DNA of 64,000 nucleotides, from NCBI GenBank assembly GCA_025331125.1, contig JAOALB010000024.1:1-64000 (forward strand), written 5' to 3'. Below the pieces are notes generated by a model. The model was given only the letters and a program-made list of their open reading frames with translations, ran no database searches and had not been told where the DNA came from. The position numbers were made by a program, and so were the translations under genes. The DNA is from Mycogone perniciosa. Taxonomy: Eukaryota > Ascomycota > Sordariomycetes > Hypocreales > Hypocreaceae. Shown piece by piece: positions 60,615 through 64,000 of the stretch; positions within the stretch are counted from its first letter, which is position 1, and every line of letters begins with the position of its first letter.

Positions 60615-63418
60615 ATGGACTCGTTTATGCTTCAGGATGATGGCGTTCGTGATCGAATTCGCCAAGCCGAAGAATTCTTGGATCCCAGTATGACCTAATT
60701 GGATATATTGCCCTGTGTCAAATTTCGTACTGACCTCCCCTCCATCCAGATGATCCCCATGCACGGAGCTACAGACCAGATATTATCTTAATGCTTCAAA
60801 AGAACCAACGCCGTCTGACCGTCAACTTGGATCATGTACGAGATCACAGCGCGGATTTCGCCCAGGAGATATTACAAAGGCCTTTTGACTACACACTCGC
60901 CTTCAACCACGCCTTGAAGAAAATCGTGGAGACCATACCCCAGGCTCGACCCGACCAGACGGCAAGGGATACTATCTATTACTGTGCTTGGGCAGGAAGC
61001 TTTGGTCTCAATGCGTGCAACCCCCGTACTTTGTCCTCGCAACATTTGAATCACATGGTCTCGGTGGAGGGTATCGTGACTAGATGCTCCCTTATCAGAC
61101 CGAAAGTCGTTCGGAGCGTCCACTATAATGAGGCCAAAGACAAGTTTCATTTCCGCGAATATCAGGACCAGACTATGACCAATGGAGTAACGACTTCCAG
61201 TGTATATCCGCAAGAGGACGATGATGGTAATCCGCTCACCACAGAGTATGGATTTTGTACCTATCGTGACCACCAGACCATTTCTATCCAAGAGATGCCC
61301 GAACGAGCACCTGCTGGTCAGCTTCCACGTGGTGTGGATGTCATTCTGGACGATGACTTGGTTGATCGCGTGAAACCGGGGGATAGAGTCCAGATGGTTG
61401 GAATCTTCCGTACACTGGGAAACAGGAATGCAAACCACAACAGTGCATTATTCAAAACCATCATTCTAGCGAATAATGTGGTCCTTTTATCATCCAAAAC
61501 TGGTGGCGGGGTGGCCACAGCTACGATCACTGATACCGATATTCGAAACATCAACAAGGTCGCCAAGAAGAAGAACTTGCTTGACCTGCTCTCTCAATCT
61601 CTTGCCCCTAGCATCTACGGCCACGATTATGTCAAGAAGGCCATTCTTCTGATGCTGTTGGGAGGTATAGAAAAGAACCTTGAGAATGGGACTCATTTAC
61701 GAGGCGACGTCAATATCCTCATGGTTGGCGATCCCTCCACCGCCAAGTCGCAGCTCTTGAGGTTTGTCCTCAATACCGCTCCCCTAGCCATTGCAACAAC
61801 CGGACGTGGATCATCTGGCGTAGGATTAACGGCCGCTGTTACGTCAGATAAGGAGACTGGTGAACGGAGATTGGAGGCTGGTGCAATGGTTATGGCGGAT
61901 CGAGGTGTTGTGTGTATCGATGAATTCGATAAAATGTCCGATGTCGACAGGGTTGCTATCCATGAGGTTATGGAACAGCAGACAGTGACTATCGCCAAGG
62001 CCGGCATACACACATCCCTAAATGCTCGTTGCTCCGTTATTGCGGCTGCGAACCCCATTTTTGGCCAGTATGATCCGCACAAGGATCCGCACAAGAACAT
62101 TGCTCTTCCTGATTCTCTATTGTCCCGTTTTGATCTGTTGTTTGTCGTCACAGATGATATTGAGGATACGAGGGACCGGCAGGTGTCCGAGCATGTCCTG
62201 CGTATGCATCGATACCGCCAAGCTGGCAGCGAAGAAGGCGCACCTGTTCGGGAACAAACCTCGCAATCGCTCGGTGTATCTGCTAATAGCCAGGTTGGAT
62301 CGCAACGTCCGACAGATGTGTATGAGAAGTATGATGCCATGCTTCATGCAGGTGTCACTCGCACATCAGGCCGAGGCTCCAACAAGAAAACAGAGATTCT
62401 GAGCATCCCGTTTATGAAGAAGTATATCCAATATGCCAAGACACGGATTAAGCCTGTCTTGACCCAAGAGGCCTCTGATCGTATCGCTGAGATCTATGTG
62501 GGTCTTCGAAACGATGAAATGGAAGGTAATCAAAGACGTACAAGCCCTCTTACAGTCCGTACTCTTGAGACGATAATCCGGCTAGCTACGGCACACGCCA
62601 AATCGCGTCTATCAAATCGGGTTGAGGAGCGAGACGCCGTGGCTGCGGAAGGGATCTTACGATTTGCACTCTTTAAGGAAGTCGTGGAGGATGACTCGCG
62701 GAAGAAACGAAGGAGGACACAGGTAGCAGTCAGCTTAGCCTCATCCAGCGAGGAAAGCTCTGGAAATGATGACGACGAAAACGACGGCGAGAACTACCGT
62801 GGCAGTCGACGAAGCCGAACTGCGTCTCGATACACAGCTACGCGTTTGCAGGCTGGAACCTCGAGGACAAATGGAGCAAATGGGGCCCAGGTTTCAAACC
62901 ACCGACCCGAAGTGGCGCCAGAGGGGACAGATGTCCACAGCATCGCACGCCATCAATCTAACGACGATGCTCAGTCGGATCTCCGCACATCACAGACACA
63001 GACTTCCTTTGCCTCAACGATGCCGGCATCTCAGCTGCCCCCCCAGACCCAGGAAGAAACACAGGCTGAAGAAGATCTCGTCAACGAGGCTGCTAATTTG
63101 GTGATTGAGGATGCTCCCCTTAGCCCACAACGACTATTGACCTTCAGGACAACATTGGGGCAACTACTCAACACCAGCCTATTCGAAGATGATTCTGCTA
63201 CCTTAGATGCCGTTATTAGTGCCATCAATGAAAAAATTGGTGGTCGCGACGGGGGTGCTTATGACAAAGAGGAGGCTATCAAAGCACTCAAGAAGTTGGA
63301 AGAAGCAAATCATATCATGTAAGTTGAACGGCAAAGCAATAGCCGCCAGTAGCACGAATATTGTTAGCTAACGTGGACTCGAAGGTTTGCCGACGGCGAG
63401 CTTGTTTACAAGATCTAG
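60615..63418 (+). CDS. MCM3: DNA replication licensing factor Mcm3
   Basis: Mcm3 is one of six subunits of the MCM2-7 replicative helicase. Three exons (60,615-60,687; 60,750-63,318; 63,385-63,418) give 891 residues. The start ATG has the context CACCATGG. The 62-bp first intron has a CTGAC branch site; the 66-bp last intron has GTAAGT, AGCTAAC and AAG. Evidence for Mcm3: VEGIVTRCSLIRPKVVRSVH, a zinc region without the usual four cysteines, Walker A GDPSTAKS (351-358), Walker B CIDEFD (413-418), sensor-1 Asn 459, and the arginine-finger motif SRFD (483-486). A nuclear-localisation-like KKRRR (676-680) is followed by an acidic, disordered stretch and a C-terminal winged-helix-like region. The last exon supplies the final FADGELVYKI; without it the protein would stop early at HIM. 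The upstream MCB cluster suggests G1/S control. Confidence 0.95.
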
Positions 63419-63649
63419 AATGATGAGACATGCGAGGAATCATTTTAACGGCGTCGTGGGCGTATCGGAAGCAAACGCTGATCAGGGATGGAGGAGCGGG
63501 TTGGAAAATGATGGGATGCATAGCTGTGTTTGAACTTGCGTACGACGAAAAAATTCATCTAGAGACAGCTGACGAAAGGACTGGGTGATGGAAAGCAGAC
63601 ATCCGAGTGTTGAAGCAAGGAACGACGAGTAATCTAAGTATAGTATGAA

Positions 63650-64000
63650 TCACAACCGCGCCTGGAACTCCTGCAGTCGGTCGAGCACATTATGTCCGTT
63701 CCATGTCTCACTACCGTCTTCATGTTGGGTTAAAATGGGCATGCCGACTTGCTCGATAGCGAAGCTAGCTGCGACAGATCCCCAGACAGCAGCACTGCTA
63801 TAAGCTTCACCTCGGGCTAGGGCGACAGCCAAGGCACCGAGGAAAGTATTACCACCGCCTGTGGGATCAATCACTTTTGAGCTATCCTGGTGATAGGCAG
63901 GAACCCAGCACTCGATGCCAGGGTCGATCTCTATCTCCTCGCGAACCACGAGACCGTCCTCATCCCGGAGCAGGTCAGCAAAAAGGGCGCTCATATCGGT
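63650..64000 (-). CDS. PfkB-family (ribokinase-like, MAK32-type) protein, C-terminal part
   Basis: The gene enters from the right edge; only the last 117 codons are visible, ending at the TGA at 63,650-63,652. An ATG at 63,994 is probably internal because the frame stays open to the edge. The PfkB C-terminal signature appears as VIDPTGGGNTFLGALAVAL; most sugar kinases have DTxGAGD here, with the last Asp as catalytic base. The GGGN variant resembles fungal MAK32-like proteins, whose biochemical role is uncertain, so kinase activity should not be assumed. It converges with MCM3 across a 231-bp spacer. Confidence 0.8.
   Translation of the reverse strand, partial: TDMSALFADLLRDEDGLVVREEIEIDPGIECWVPAYHQDSSKVIDPTGGGNTFLGALAVALARGEAYSSAAVWGSVAASFAIEQVGMPILTQHEDGSETWNGHNVLDRLQEFQARL

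Noticed and set aside
1..64000. Telomere or subtelomere
   Set aside because: No TTAGGG-type arrays or subtelomeric helicase genes were seen.
1..64000. CRISPR array, tRNA or rRNA genes
   Set aside because: No regularly spaced repeat array fits, and I could not find a tRNA cloverleaf or rRNA-like sequence by eye.

Overview
The window is fungal nuclear DNA in two unlike parts. Bases 1 to about 53,400 are extremely AT-rich and hold no intact gene. Bases 53,501 to 64,000 have ordinary composition and carry four closely packed genes with short introns of about 50-66 nt. The protein families, the intron style and repeated copies of the 9-mer TACGGAGTA suggest a filamentous ascomycete, probably a eurotiomycete (Aspergillus/Penicillium/Onygenales type). 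No sequence comparison was run, so this is inference.

The AT-rich part is a graveyard of transposons whose copies differ mostly by C-to-T and G-to-A changes, as expected from repeat-induced point mutation (RIP). The best preserved item is a complete 8,835-bp Ty3/gypsy element (22,600-31,434) with two 186-bp LTRs, a 5-bp target duplication, and recognisable remains of reverse transcriptase, RNase H, integrase and chromodomain. Relatives include three solo LTRs with exact 5-bp duplications (2,542-2,689; 32,939-33,086; 37,260-37,410), a 3' end at 1-1,427, and two facing 5' halves at 6,028-7,020 and 8,095-9,604; the second is little mutated. Also present are a second LTR family (six copies), hAT transposase relics (5.4-6.0 and 48.5-49.75 kb), at least four MITE-like families with terminal inverted repeats, one of them almost unmutated (44,404-44,697), and unidentified repeats E-H. 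This fits an AT isochore, a pericentromere or a centromere; no telomeric repeats are seen.

The gene part reads, left to right: EXO70 (exocyst subunit, +), a 1,218-residue multidomain RNA-processing or RNA-repair protein (-), MCM3 (replicative helicase subunit, +), and the C-terminal end of a PfkB/MAK32-like protein (-) cut by the window edge. EXO70 and the RNA gene converge. The RNA gene and MCM3 diverge from a 781-bp spacer that carries an MCB-like cluster near MCM3. MCM3 and the PfkB-like gene converge.

The most notable items are the RNA protein (2H phosphoesterase, EEP nuclease, poly(A)-polymerase-like nucleotidyltransferase and MJ1316/DUF504 in one chain), the two LTR types sharing one retroelement interior, a GC-rich block inside the complete gypsy element, and the sharp boundary that puts the EXO70 promoter next to RIP-type DNA. 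All repeat alignments were made by eye; edges without a stated duplication are approximate.
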